NCBI GenBank assembly: GCA_963402885.1 | Contig: OY727097.1 | Span: 10,664,001 to 10,728,000 of the forward strand | Direction: 5' to 3' | Length of the DNA: 64,000 nt | Origin: Antedon bifida | Lineage: Eukaryota; Echinodermata; Crinoidea; Comatulida; Antedonidae | Part shown: in pieces, positions 34,993 to 46,550 of the stretch | Layout: every line of letters starts with the position of its first letter | Numbering within the stretch: the stretch's first letter is position 1 | Notes under the pieces: model-generated | Told to the model about the DNA's origin: nothing | What the model saw: only the letters and a program-made list of their open reading frames with translations | The model's database searches: none | Program-made: the position numbers and the translations under genes

Positions 34993-35034
34993 ATGTATTC
35001 ATATACCAATTCTTGCTGTAAACGTAACATTTTG
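34993..35034 (+). CDS. GAL3ST-type sulfotransferase, exon 1
   Basis: ATG at 34993 opens 14 codons (MYSYTNSCCKRNIL) ending at a strong donor, TTG|GTAAGT. The phase (0) matches the membrane exon at 39741. A short cytosolic N-terminus with cysteines and basic residues before the signal anchor is what a type II Golgi enzyme needs. The exon was chosen because it gives the only start that joins cleanly. The 5' UTR boundary is not known. Confidence 0.6.
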
Positions 35035-35099
35035 GTAAGTTCAAATACACTTTCTCTTTGGTATTTAACAATTATATAGTATAATACGTGTAAAGTTGT

Positions 35100-35290
35100 A
35101 CGTTCAATTCAATTTTATTTTCATAAGATACAACATTGTGAAATAACATGAACGTTTTTTTAAGTAAAATGCACTTATGCTGGAGAAACATAAATAAGAC
35201 CAAAGGGCTTTAAGGCTAGTTCCATCAGACAAAAATAATTCAAAAATTATATATAATAAACGTTTCAAAAGTAGTCAATAAATAAAAAAT
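35100..35290 (-). repeat. Possible LINE 3'-end fragment
   Basis: GTTCAATTCAATTTTATTTTC (35102) followed by sequence read backwards as AT-rich 3' UTR resembles LINE tails seen elsewhere in the window (18230, 61628). No coding part remains. Confidence 0.3.
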
Positions 35291-35450
35291 AAAATATGAA
35301 TAAATAAATACGTTAGTAATAGCTATGCCATAAGATCTTTTTCAAAACTTATCAAATGTATCACGAAGAAGAAATTTATGTAATTATTAAAGTAATATGA
35401 GTTACCAAGAGTAAACATTGATTTTAAGTACTAGATGGTCTAGTCCACAG

Positions 35451-35560
35451 ATGGTTCTCGAATACACAATAATTTCAGCGTTTTTTAAATGTACGTACCG
35501 CAGGACTATAATACATTGTCGTTTACAGAAACGAATAAATAGATACGATGATTTATGTAT
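35451..35560. repeat. Interspersed repeat shared with 7125-7240
   Basis: CCACAGATGGTTCTCGAATA, AATAATTTCAGCG and ATGTACGTACCGCAGGACTA match the copy in the receptor intron. Unknown family. Confidence 0.55.
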
Positions 35561-36058
35561 TCCACTAAAATTAGCACCCTAGTGGGAATTACTTCCGAAA
35601 GAGAAACTTGTCACATGAGTGTATTTTGTATTAATCAAAAATTTGGACTCATTTAAACAAACCCAATTTATGTTTATTTTCATTCATTTTTTTTATTTTT
35701 CTTATATTTATCTATATATAAATTTACGTAAGGGCAAAATTCGGTAAATCGCGCGTTATTTCTAGAATGTTTACTCGATGGTATATAAAGTTGGTTAGAA
35801 TCTCGGTCCTGATTTAAACCACCAGATTAAAACGAATTTAGGTTGAACGATTTGCCCCAAATAGGGGTGTTTTCCGACCGTGGTATACACTGTCTTATAA
35901 TGGATGTCCTCTTAAAAAATACCTGCACACAATAATACTATCTCCTCCTACGATATGTTTGTAATAGCTGAAAACCGGTTGAACAGCTCGAGTACAGTAT
36001 CATAATGTTGAAGACAGGCCGATTTTAAGGTAGGCTATACTTGGGGTAAATAGGGTTT

Positions 36059-36260
36059 CTAGTCGAACTTTAGAGGAGTCTGCCAGGGCCAAGGCAGTGT
36101 ACAGATAGTCTGTAATAGGTCATTTGGTATTGCTTACAATGTGCTAAATCATATAACATTGGTTGCTGGTGGTATCTACAATATCTAAGCTGGGCTAGTT
36201 AAGGAAAGGGGGATCTCTAGTCTAACTTTAGAGGGGTCTGCCAGGGCCAAGGCAGTGTAC
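36059..36260. repeat. Short direct duplication around a 44-bp block
   Basis: CTAGTCxAACTTTAGAGGxGTCTGCCAGGGCCAAGGCAGTGTAC occurs at 36059-36101 and 36217-36260 with two changes. Confidence 0.75.
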
Positions 36261-38770
36261 GTGTTTGATCCAAAAATCACTGGGGTAATAATATGTACAA
36301 TAATGTAGTAATAATTATAGATTTAGGATAGTATTATTATTATTATTATTTTTTAATTTAATTTTGTAATTACATTACCCAATAATACAATTTTATTACA
36401 ACACATAGAATGTGTCATTAAATGTATGAGGGTCTGGCGGGCCTATTGCAGCAGACAAAAAGTATGTCGTTTGTGATACTGGTATAAGAATGCCAATGGG
36501 CATCCCGTGGTGGTAAAATTAGGTGGTATCTCTCTCATCTAACCGGTGCCGATTTTTTAGCACCTTTCGGGGTCCCCCCGGTCTAGACGCAGCAGGGGTT
36601 ACCCGGCAGAATCCTATTTTCATTGATTTCAAGTGACCCCCAACAAACTTAAATAGTCAGATATTGGTACCTAGCTCATCTAACCAAATGTCTCTGGGCT
36701 GCCGGTCTATCACCCTCTAGTTAAAACAATGATCGTAGAAGGAGATTAACTGAATGAGACTAACACACACCCACACTCACAGTAATAAAGTTTATCTGTA
36801 TGTGTGCTTATGTAACTAACAGTACCCACACTCACAGTAAGACATTTGCGATTCAAAATATTTTTTTTTTCAAAAAATCGGCCTGTCTTATGGAAGTTTT
36901 TTTTACATCTTCATCATACAAGTAGGCAGAGTCCATATTCATAGTTGATTTATTACAACATTGTATCCAATTAAAAGAATATGAGCCATTATGGGAATAT
37001 GCTTCTATACGTGTTTGTATAATGATACCCAACGGTACTATTTCACAAAACTTTCACATTTGTTCAAGACAGATCACAATGTAAAACAGGTTTTACCATA
37101 AAGTTGGGATGAATTTATAAATAAAAATAAATAAAAAATAAATAAACCCCCCGGATATGGTTGAGTTTGGTTTTACAAATGTTTTTGGGAGAGCTTAAAT
37201 ATTTAATCTGTGATGTATTTAAATGAAGGTTATTTAAGTAACGACATGAGAAATACAAAAAGAACTACAAAAAACTATTTATTTACTAACCACATATTCT
37301 TAGTAATAGACAATAGAATTTGTTGTAAATGGGGATCAAAAGGGATATATCAAAGGCCATTTCGCTGAAGAAAACAGCAGACATTTTTGTAACTTGTTTT
37401 TAGAAAGGCAATCTGCCTGTTTTTTAATTTAATTTTGTAATTACATTACCCAATAATACAATTTTATTACAACACATAGAATGTGTCATTAAATGTATGA
37501 GGGTCTGGCGGGCCTATTGCAGCAGACAAAAAGTATGTCGTTTGTGATACTGGTATAAGAATGCCAATGGGCATCCCGTGGTGGTAAAATTAGGTGGTAT
37601 CTCTCTCATCTAACCGGTGCCGATTTTTTAGCACCTTTCGGGGTCCCCCCGGTCTAGACGCAGCAGGGGTTACCTGGCAGAATCCTATTTTCATTGATTT
37701 CAAGTGACCCCCAACAAACTTAAATAGTCAGATATTGGTACCTAGCTCATCTAACCAAATGTCTCTGGGCTGCCGGTCTATCACCCTCTAGTTAAAACAA
37801 TGATCGTAGAAGGAGATTAACTGAATGAGACTAACACACACCCACACTCACAGTAATAAAGTTTATATGTATGTGTGCTTATGTAACTAACAGTACCCAC
37901 ACTCACAGTAAGACATTTGCGATTCAAAATATTTTTTTTTTCAAAAAATTGGCCTGTCTTATGGAAGTTTTTTTTACATCTTCATCATACAAGTAGGCAG
38001 AGTCCATATTCATAGTTGATTTATTACAACATTGTATCCAATTAAAATAATATGAGCCATTATGGGAATATGCTTCTATACGTGTTTGATCCAAAAATCA
38101 CTGGGGTAATAATATGTACAATAATGTAGTAATAATTATAGATTTAGGATAGTATTATTATTTTACATTTGATAATTTCTGTGATATGATCCATTTTCAC
38201 GTTAACTTATTACGATTTTGGAGTTTAACATTGAATGCAAGTTTAGGCAGTCATTTATCATTTTTCATGGTGATTAAGCAGAAAGGTTTAACAATACCCA
38301 ACGGTACTATTTCACAAAACTTTCACATTTGTTCAAGACAGATCACAATGTAAAACAGGTTTTACCATAAAGTTGGGATGAATTTATGAATAAAAATAAA
38401 TAAAAAATAAATAAACCCCCCGGATATGGTTGAGTTTGGTTTTACAAATGTTTTTGGGAGAGCTTAAATATTTAATCTGTGATGTATTTAAATGAAGGTT
38501 ATTTAAGTAACGACATGAGAAATACAAAAAGAACTACAAAAAACTATTTATTTACTAACCACATATTCTTAGTAATAGACAATAGAATTTGTTGTAAATG
38601 GGGATCAAAATGGATATATCAAAGGCCATTTCGCTGAAGAAAACAGCAGACATTTTTGTAACTTGTTTTTAGAAAGGCAATCTGCCTGTTTTTTAATTTA
38701 ATTTTGTAATTACATTACCCAATAATACAATTTTATTACAACACATAGAATGTGTCATTAAATGTATGGG
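36246..38770. repeat. Large direct duplication in sulfotransferase intron 1
   Basis: Three starts of the block ATTTTGTAATTACATTACCC lie at 36361, 37432 and 38701. The 650-bp stretch 36353-37016 is repeated almost identically at 37423-38085, and 37023-37510 is repeated at 38289-38770. The CGTGTTTGATCC to TATTATTATT block (36259-36350) recurs at 38081-38160. The two unit lengths are 1071 and 1269 bp. No coding sequence. Few mismatches imply a recent event. Confidence 0.85.
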
Positions 38771-39740
38771 TAACATTTCGAAATAAAATGTGGTATACAA
38801 CAAGAAAAATTATTATAAAATATAAAAGTGCAGAAGGATACAGTAAATGGAAAAACAATCACAGAACGAGGTCTATTCATTGTTTAAATAAGAACAAGGC
38901 AAATGCAATGGGGATTGGAAAAACATAGATAACAAAAAAGATAAACCGTATATAAATTTAACTGGCTCTGTTCCAAAACGTATTTTAGGAATTATGCAAA
39001 AAATGAAACTGTGCTAAAAGGTTAACAAATCTTGAAAAGTTATTAAATACTTTGAAACCGTATACTTTTTTTGAAAAATCACAGTTTTTTACAATGTATC
39101 TATGTCTGCGAGTGGGGGATAAAACAAATCAAAATTATATAGGAATCTGCCACTGCATTTAATCCCAGTTTATCCCAACCGCTCCAGGTTCTGATTTAGC
39201 AGAAGTACGCCCTAACGTAATGTTTAGATGACAGACACTGATTGTAGGCTTATGAATTGACGTCATTTCGACAATCCACGTTCACGTGTTTACATACGCT
39301 ATATAATAATAACAAAATATGCCTGTGAATCACTGGTACATTTAGTTTCAGATTTTATTTCACACAAAATATAACACAATACATACATTTAAATGATAAA
39401 AAATGTGTGTAGAGATTGCATTAAGCCAATTTGGCTTTAGGTCTGAACCTCCAAATGAAGCAAATATATACATATTGTATAGTAATGACTGAAATAAGCC
39501 AAAAAAAATATATATGTATGCTCATTTGATTCAATAATACATAAAAATACATAAAGAACAGGAACAATTTCAGCTGAATTTTTTTATTACAAAAGTATGT
39601 GGTTATAGAAGGATAAAGCAACCTGATTTTTAAATGAATTTGCTTTTTAGCCCTGATAACTGATGATCAAGAACAATCACTTCTAGAGTAAATCATCTAT
39701 TTTTATAATTATCGAAACTAAATGACCAATTATCTTTCAG
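38771..39740. other. Intron sequence, no gene seen
   Basis: Remainder of sulfotransferase intron 1. AT-rich, with no exon or repeat supported. Confidence 0.4.
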
Positions 39741-39844
39741 ATAACATGTGTGTTTTGTATGTTGGTTGTATTTGTTATGTTGGTGTATATCAATGAAGTA
39801 CCCAGTTATAAAAACAGTGATGGCAAATTCTACAACCGAATAAG
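39741..39844 (+). CDS. GAL3ST-type sulfotransferase, exon 2 (signal anchor)
   Basis: A 104-nt exon between TATCTTTCAG and GTGAAT. Entered in phase 0, it encodes ITCVFCMLVVFVMLVYI, an uncharged helix serving as a type II signal anchor, followed by the start of the lumenal stem (NEVPSYKNSDGKFYNR). It leaves in phase 2 and the split codon completes to Arg in exon 3. The hydrophobic segment directly before the catalytic domain matches the topology of all GAL3ST enzymes. Confidence 0.75.
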
Positions 39845-40288
39845 GTGAATTTTCGTATTATTGAAATTGTTTTGATTAGAAAGTAAACATATATGTTGAA
39901 ATGATGATGGAAAAAAAATACTTTAAAAATGTAGGAAAGTAGGACTGTAAAAGATAATGATAAATTCTAGAAAAAAACACCTGAGTAGTACCTGAGTCAA
40001 TAAATTAGCGTTAATAATATGCTTAGGACGGCCTTCTTGTACAGAAAATAAAAGATCTAGGCTTGGCCTAAGCCGCACACATAGCCTGGCCTAAACCCGT
40101 GTACTACCACCGGCCCAGCGATGGAATAGCTTCAGGAGCGCTGCTACATGTAGAGACTACAAGGTCAGATCCCAATATCATTACGTCGTACGTTCACTTT
40201 CAACTACGACCCATGTGGGTGTGAACTTCGTGCACGTTAACACAAGTTAGTGTAAAAGAAAAATGATAATTTATTATTTATATTACAG

Positions 40289-41441
40289 GAATAGACCATT
40301 AGGCAAATATCATACAAATCTAGAAAGTCACCAAATCGATTTTTGGAGAACATTTGGCAATGTTTCAAGCTGTTTACCAAAGAAGAAAAATGTTTGTTAC
40401 ATAAAAACGCACAAGACTGGTAGTACGACCATGGGACACATCATGAATATATTTGGATTTCGCCACAACTTATCATTTGCGTTCAACAAAAATAAAACTT
40501 CTAATGGCCATATAGGTTCATTTACGGTTTTAAACAAAGATACTCCTCGTCATAGTTTTCTCCCCCCATTAGGAGTTGAAAAAGGTGACTATGATAATTA
40601 TAAGTATAACTTGACATCTGTTCACTTCCGCTATATCAGAGCAGGACTCATTTCATTCATGAACCCTGATACAAAATACATAACAATAATTCGGGAACCA
40701 GCCGGGCAATTCGAGTCTGCGTTTGACCAATTCCAATTAAAGAGAGCATTGATAAGAAATAAAACTGAATCAGACTATGAAAACATTAAAAGGTTTTTAC
40801 AATATCCTGACCATTATTGGGAAAACCTGAGGAAAGTCAAGTGGCGAGGGAATTCTGGAAGAGCTTGGTATTATGCAAGAAACAATCAACTGTTTGATCT
40901 CGGATTAGATCATAAATATCACGGGGACACACAGCTAGTGGAAAGATATCTTGATCTGTTGAACAACGAGTTTGAAATGGTTATAATTTTAGAACACATT
41001 GATGAATCGCTTGTTGTCCTAAGGAAAGAGTTGTGTTGGTCTTGGAATGATGTACTATATATAGCTAAAAATGGACGTGAAAACGTAACAGCATTACTTG
41101 ACAAATTACAGGAGAAGATACGAGCGTGGAATTTTGCAGATAGAATGCTTTACTCGTATTTCAATAAAACACTCTGGCAAAAAGTACAAAGATATGGCTC
41201 AACGTTTGAATCAGACTTAGCTCTTTTTAGAAAGTTGAGGCAACAGGTTAATGACGTTTGTGAGGTTAAAACACAAATTAGAAATAATAAAGTTTTTCAT
41301 AACCAAGCAAAGGGGGCGTCCTTAGAATGCGAGCTTTTAGGTATGCGGAAAAATGGGATGTTCAAAAAAGTTTTTCTACGCCAAGGAGGAGACAAAGCGA
41401 CAGAACAAATTGACGAAAAAGATTTTGACCCTTTCTTTTAA
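40289..41441 (+). CDS. Galactose-3-O-sulfotransferase (GAL3ST family), catalytic exon
   Basis: This exon carries the whole lumenal sulfotransferase domain. In the joined protein, KTHKTGSTT (about residues 88-96) is the 5'-phosphosulfate-binding loop for PAPS, VHFRY is the conserved motif before the core, and TIIREPAGQFESAF (about 181-194) is the 3'-phosphate-binding segment. NLT, NKT and NVT are glycosylation sequons. The three exons sum to 1299 nt, 432 residues, close to the vertebrate family length of about 420-490. Family members transfer sulfate from PAPS to the 3-OH of galactose on glycolipids or glycans in the Golgi. Which acceptor is used here cannot be told. The acceptor site TTACAG lies at 40283-40288. 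The frame is intact to TAA at 41439. Confidence 0.88.
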
Positions 41442-42283
41442 ACTCCTTATTTCGAATCAAAGCTAGTGCTAATTTATAAACCTACAGGACATAAAATACA
41501 AGTTTGATAAAACAGTAACTCAATAACATTAATTTACAACTGGGATTTTACCAGATACGCTGAAGCCAGCATCTCATTTTTCCACACGGCGTGAACCTGT
41601 TTCATGGAAAGTTAGATTAAGGGTTAGGTTTAACGCTTATGATGCTTTACATGAGTTTGATATGTGATAGTATCACGAAATTTGCCTATGATAACGAACA
41701 AAGTAAAACAGGCATATTATATTTTACACATTCTCTACTATAACAGTGTGCATCTGGAGTAAAGTTCAGTTGTCCAGTAACACTTTTATGACTGATACTA
41801 AACTAGGTATGTAAAATTGATTTTTCAAGTAGTGAATAATGTCCGGTAGTTTCATTATTACATAAACTATACTTTTCATTAGCTCAATAAACATATTTAG
41901 ACTATCGCTCTCTGTAGATACACGTATATATGTAGTTGTGCATCAGTTTCAGTGCTACTCGAATAGGTATTGTTAATTATTTTTCAAGCGTGTATTTTTG
42001 ATTGACCATTGCGAACCCATTATTAATCCTTATATTAGGAATTCTCCCAACTATTACTAATTAATCTGTTTCCTGGCTTCGTGTTTACAGTTCGGGTAAA
42101 GGATAAATCTATTGGTCATCGTCATTCGTCCGGCAATGCGTTAACATATGAATTTCTCTCTCTCTGTGAACAGTCCTAAAATACAGTTAAAAACATCGTC
42201 AATTGTCGATTACATCAGTGAAAACATATAGGTAATTAATATTTACTTACCGTTAAACAACATACTTACGCTGATTGATCGAA
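41442..42283. other. 3' flank of sulfotransferase and 5' flank of LINE
   Basis: Contains the sulfotransferase 3' UTR (an AATAAA lies at 41885) and, towards the right, the presumed 5' UTR of the LINE whose first protein starts at 42284. The boundary between them is not evident. Confidence 0.4.
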
Positions 42284-43063
42284 ATGCCGAGAAAAGACAA
42301 ACAAAATGTGAAAGATAACGCTAGCCCACCTGGTTGCAAAGGTAAAAAAACAGAATCACAGGATCCCGAATCACATGATGTCGACGGGCGCCAAATACAA
42401 ACAATGCATGAGAAGCTTGACGCTATACTAGCAAACCAAGTTACCATCTTGGCGAGATTAGACAAGGTTGAAAGTCGACTTACCAATGTTGAATCGATCC
42501 AGAAAACTATGGAGGCATCCATCTTATTTGCCCAAGAATTAAGTGATCAAAACAAGAAGGATATTGAGAAACTTAGTGAAGAAAATGAAACGCTGTCACC
42601 CACTGTTGAAGGATACCAAGGTTCGTTAACAACGATTAAACAAGAAATTGTACAACTTGAAAGGTATTCAAGAAGTTTTAACTTACGGTTTGGTGGAATC
42701 GAAGAAAATAATGAAGAAGATCCTTTTACGGTCCTGAAACATTTTATTGAAGACAATCTGAATATTCATGATAAAGTGGACATCGAGAATGCACATCGTA
42801 CTGGACGTAAAATGCAGAACGGTAAGCCTCGGCAAATTATTGCCAAATGTTTATAGAGACCTAAAAAATATAAAGTACTAAAATCGACAAAACAATTGTT
42901 AAGACGGGATCACACCTATTTCGTAACAGAAGACTTACCTTGGGCGGACGTTCAAGATAAGAGAAGGTTCAGAGACGTGATGACTAAGGCATACAACGAA
43001 GGGAGGAAACCGGTATTTAGAAATGGAAAATTATACATAAATGGCATGATACACAAACAATGA
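42284..43063 (+). pseudogene. LINE ORF1 protein with one in-frame TAG
   Basis: From ATG 42284 the frame runs 190 codons to TAG (42854-42856), then stays open in the same frame for 68 codons to TGA (43061). Order: a charged N-terminus, a long coiled coil (MHEKLDAILANQVTILARLD through KEIVQLERYSRS), an RRM-like core (FNLRFGGIEE) and a C-terminal basic domain (RPKKYKVLKSTKQLLRRD, RNGKLYINGMIHKQ). This is the coiled-coil/RRM/CTD layout of L1-type ORF1 RNA-binding chaperones that also occurs in other LINE clades. One stop is the only defect. Confidence 0.7.
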
Positions 43064-43225
43064 CTTCTCTGATATAATGTCATAGTTGTCTACTAGTAAT
43101 TTTAGTTAAGATTATGGGACAGATTATGGTACCTCCACTCTATTTATACCAAACCATACAGGTACTCACAACAAATTACATGCCTTAATAATCATCATAT
43201 CCTCGTTAATATATAACATATATGC

Positions 43226-43558
43226 ATGTATGTATATGTATCTTTACGGGTTACGTATGATTTAGCTAATTACACAGAAAGTAACGTACAGATGCATACA
43301 GATACCCTTTTCTCACATTCTTTTATCCCTATCATAAACAAGCCAACGCGTGTAACAGCAAACACAGCTTCAATAATCGACAATATTCTTACGAATTCAC
43401 AGCAATATCATCAGATAGAATCTGGAATAACTTATACGGATATTTCAGACCACTATCCTATCTTTTGCATAAATAAATCGGTTAAAATTCCAACAAAACA
43501 TGAAAACAAATATAAGTTACAGCGTAGCTATTCCCGTCGCAATAAAGAACTGAACTAG
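43226..43558 (+). pseudogene. C-terminal half of LINE endonuclease
   Basis: HSFIPIINKPTRVTANTASIIDNILTN followed by GITYTDISDHYPIFC is the last third of an EEP endonuclease, including the catalytic Asp-His. Upstream catalytic residues (N, E, GDxN) are missing. Confidence 0.7.
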
Positions 43559-43674
43559 AACGGCAAGACTGGGAGAATGTAATTAGCAGCTGTTATGCAA
43601 ATGAGTCGTACGTTAACTTTCGTAACACAGTAAATAGACTGATAGATAAATGCTTTCCCTTAAAAAATATACAC

Positions 43675-45156
43675 GTGAGAGCAAATATAAATAAATCTCC
43701 GTGGTTCACTGAAGGTATTGCAATATCAATTCGTAAGAAAGAAAAACTATACAGTTTGTATAGAAAAAATCCGACACTTTATATAAAATCTAAATACACT
43801 AACTACAGAAATAAATTAACTAAACTAATACGACTAAGAACAAGGCCAACAGCCATTAAGTCGCGTGCTACAATGCATAGTGATACCGGACCGACAGACA
43901 GACCGACAGACCGACAGACAGACCGACAGACCGACCGACCGACATAGTGAACTATAGAGTCGCGTCCACGCGACTAAAAACGAATTACCTGAATGAAGAA
44001 TTTGAGAAAAATAAAAATAACTCTAAAAAAACATGCCAAAATATTAACAATTTATTAGAAAAAAATTACAATTCGGAAAAACCGTCAAAGATGTTCTTAA
44101 ATACAAACTATTACAACAATGAACAAGATCAGGCAGCAGCAATGAATTCATATTTTATTAATATTGGCAAAAATATAGCAACTGATATAAAAAATAAAAG
44201 AGGTAATAGAATAGATCCACCAACGTTAATGTCTGGCAATTACGCCAATTCTATGTTTGTTAGGCCAGTAAATGAACATGACATTAAGAAATATATTGAT
44301 AATCTAGATGTAAGTCACCTGGTAATGATGGAATTGGTGCTCGTTATGTTAAACCATTTTCGCAATACCGATTAAACATATTGTTAATATATCATTGACA
44401 ACTGGTTACTTTCCAGATGAATTAAAGATTGCCAGAACTGTGCCTATATTCAAGGGTGGCGATGAAAATGACATAAAAAATTATAGACCTGTTTCAGTCT
44501 TGCCTTGTATTTCTAAAATGTATGAAAGGGTTGTGTATGATCAAACAACTCAATACCTTGACAAACGTAACATCATTAATAAATCACAGTTTGGTTTTCG
44601 CAAAAACCACTCTACGAGTCATGCAATTTCACAAACAATAGAAAAAATTACTTCAGCAATAGATAAACAAATGATAAGTATCGGCGTCTTCCTAGACCTT
44701 TCTAAGGCATTTGATACGATAGATCATGAGATTCTCTTACAAAAACTCAAATTTTATGGTATTAGGGGCATTGTTCTTGAATGGTTTAAGAGCTACTTAT
44801 ATATGAGAAAACAATATGTTCACATGGGAAATTGTAAATCAGAATTAAAACTGATTGAATATGGAGTACCACAAGGCTCAATTCTTGGGCCGTTACTTTT
44901 TATAATTTATACAAATGACATTGTTGAAAGTAGTAAATATTTAGAATTTGTCATTTTTGCTGACGATACTAATGTATTTTTTAAGCACAAAAATATAAAC
45001 CTTTTAATTAACACTTTAAATACAGAATTAAGTAAATTAAGTGATTGGTTTACTGCAAACAAATTGAGTCTGAATACAAAGAAGACCAAGTTTATCGAAT
45101 TTAGAAGCATGTATAAGAAAAAACGTAATATATTGTTCAATCAGATGTTTTGTTAA
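43675..45156 (+). pseudogene. LINE reverse transcriptase, interrupted
   Basis: The pre-RT linker (SPWFTEGIAISIRKKEKLY) leads to KLTKLIRL, where the 140-bp insertion sits, then NEEFEKNKNN, and after a frameshift at about 44370 the palm: TVPIFKGGDENDIKNYRPVSVLP, SQFGFRKNHST, GVFLDLSKAFDTIDHEIL (first catalytic Asp), YGVPQGSILGPLLF, and FVIFADDTNVFF (catalytic FADD). A deletion or frameshift at about 45150 removes the thumb. The catalytic boxes are all kept, so the decay is recent. Confidence 0.75.
43837..43976 (+). mobile_element. 140-bp Helentron-like mini-element inside LINE
   Basis: The host LINE frame (IRL-KTNY) is restored if bases between the two CGACTA copies (43831-43836 and 43971-43976) are removed. 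The insert has a weak 5' hairpin (AAGGC/GCCATT), a left repeat AGTCGCGT (43859-43866), a (GACC/GACA)n tract (43884-43942) and a 3' hairpin AGTCGCGT-CC-ACGCGACT (43958-43975). The matching left repeat and 3' hairpin arm are the same design as copies A and B, with a third sequence. It encodes nothing. Confidence 0.55.
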
Positions 45157-45159
45157 TAA

Positions 45160-45635
45160 TGTACAACTCGTTAATTTTACCTCACCTAATATATGCAATA
45201 ACTATTTGGGGAGTTGTGGGGCAACGAAGCTACAGAGAATACACATACTTCAAAAACGAGCGATCAGAATTATATGTAAAGTGCATTATCAGCATCCATC
45301 AGCAAATTTATTTATAACAAAAACCTATTGAATATTTTTGACTTGTATGAGAAGTACACTGCTGTATTTATGTTTCAATTCCGTATGGGCAATTTACCAG
45401 TTTCATTTAACTTTTTTTTTTTACAAAAATGGAATCTGTACATGAGTATGGTACGCGGAAGAAGAGTGATTTCCGTATTCCTCTAAAAAGAACAAATATA
45501 GGACAAAGAAGTATTGCCTATAGAGGGGCAAATATTTGGAACCGTTTACCTGAAAACATAAAGTGTGAAACTAAAATCGGAAAATTTAAAAAGGAAATAC
45601 AACAACTATTAATAAATAAATACTCACTCATGTAG
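45160..45635 (+). pseudogene. LINE polyprotein C-terminal remnant
   Basis: In shifting frames: YNSLILPHLIYAITIWG, LQKRAIRIICK-like sequence, NLLNIFDLYEKYTAVFMFQF, then the clean frame 45429-45635 with EYGTRKKSDFRIPLKRTNIG, QRSIAYRGANIWNRLP and KIGKFKKEIQQLL. Confidence 0.65.
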
Positions 45636-45982
45636 AGTTCACTTTTGTTACTTTTACTTTTTATTTCTATTTGTACTTTTATTGTTGTATTTGCTAATTA
45701 GATATCTGTATTATAGGGTAATAAACTACCACCTTTATTCATTCAATGTTACATAAACAACAATTACAGAATCTCATATATATATTTACATTATTTTCTG
45801 CATATTTTTTGTTATGTTATCTATTACAAAATATGTTGCATGTTTAATGAAAAAAGTTGTTTAGTTATGAAACGTTTGTTAACTTATTTATCATAATTTG
45901 TGTATCTTTCAGTTTATATATTTGTATTTGATTTGCCCTTTAGATGGGAAATGCTTAACAAGTGGTGTAGTATACCAGGCCA

Positions 45983-46550
45983 CTGAGGTGACGGGACGAT
46001 TCGGCCCGGGACGATTCGGCCCTGGGACGATTCGGCCCTGGGACGATTCGGCCCGGGACTATTCGGCCCGGGACGAATCGGCCCGGGACGATTCGGCACA
46101 CTTAAATTTATCGAAAATGATCATTTTTTAGTCACGCGAACGATGTAAACAAGTTACGCCCTCTGTTGTTTTTAGTAATTTATTATATATTATATCAAGA
46201 TTGTCAATATCAATAAATTACTAAAAAAACGTAATTTATATTCAATTTATTACTTCGAAAACCTTGTTTATTTCGCCAAGCGACCAACAGAGGGCGTAAC
46301 TTGTTTACATCGTTCGCGTGACTAAAAAATTATATCAAGATTGTCAATATCAATAAATACGGATTGTTAAACACCTTTAAAAACTGGATAAATACCAAAA
46401 AAAATGAATATGAATTTGGTCTAAAGTGAGACGTTTCGGCCCACAAAGTGAGACGATTCGGCCCAAAAGTGGGCCGAATCGTCTCACCAAAAGTGGGCCG
46501 AATTGTCCCGGGCCGAATCGTCTCAGAGCCGAATCGTCCCTGAACCTCAC
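45983..46550. mobile_element. Foldback-type element with terminal GGACGATTCGGCCC repeats
   Basis: The ends are inverted (left TGAGGTGACGGGACGATTCGGC read against the right end, TGAGGTTCAGGGACGATTCGG on the minus strand). Each terminus holds several tandem 14-16-bp units of GGACGATTCGGCCCxG, in opposite orientation left and right. Inside is a perfect 39-bp inverted repeat (46130-46168 and 46285-46323). The AT-rich core is duplicated (TATCAAGATTGTCAATATCA at 46193 and 46333). Long inverted termini made of tandem units are typical of foldback transposons. No transposase. Confidence 0.7.

Larger units (their letters stand above)
42284..45650 (+). mobile_element. Two-ORF LINE, degenerate
   Basis: Contains ORF1 (42284-43063), the second half of an endonuclease (43226-43558), a reverse transcriptase (about 43675-45156) and a polyprotein C-terminus (about 45160-45635). 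The first half of the endonuclease is deleted. A 140-bp element is inserted at 43837. It shares the RT and C-terminal style (IGQRSIAYRGANIWNRL) with the LINE at 56170-57652 and is probably the same clade. It lies about 840 bp after the sulfotransferase, same strand. Confidence 0.75.

Noticed and set aside
36246..38770. LTR retrotransposon with two or three LTRs
   Set aside because: Repeated blocks are shuffled, lack TG...CA ends and a primer-binding site, and no gag or pol lies between them.
43675..43947. Natural protein end rich in PTDRQTDR
   Set aside because: The repeat is the (GACC/GACA)n tract of the 140-bp insertion read in frame from the LINE.
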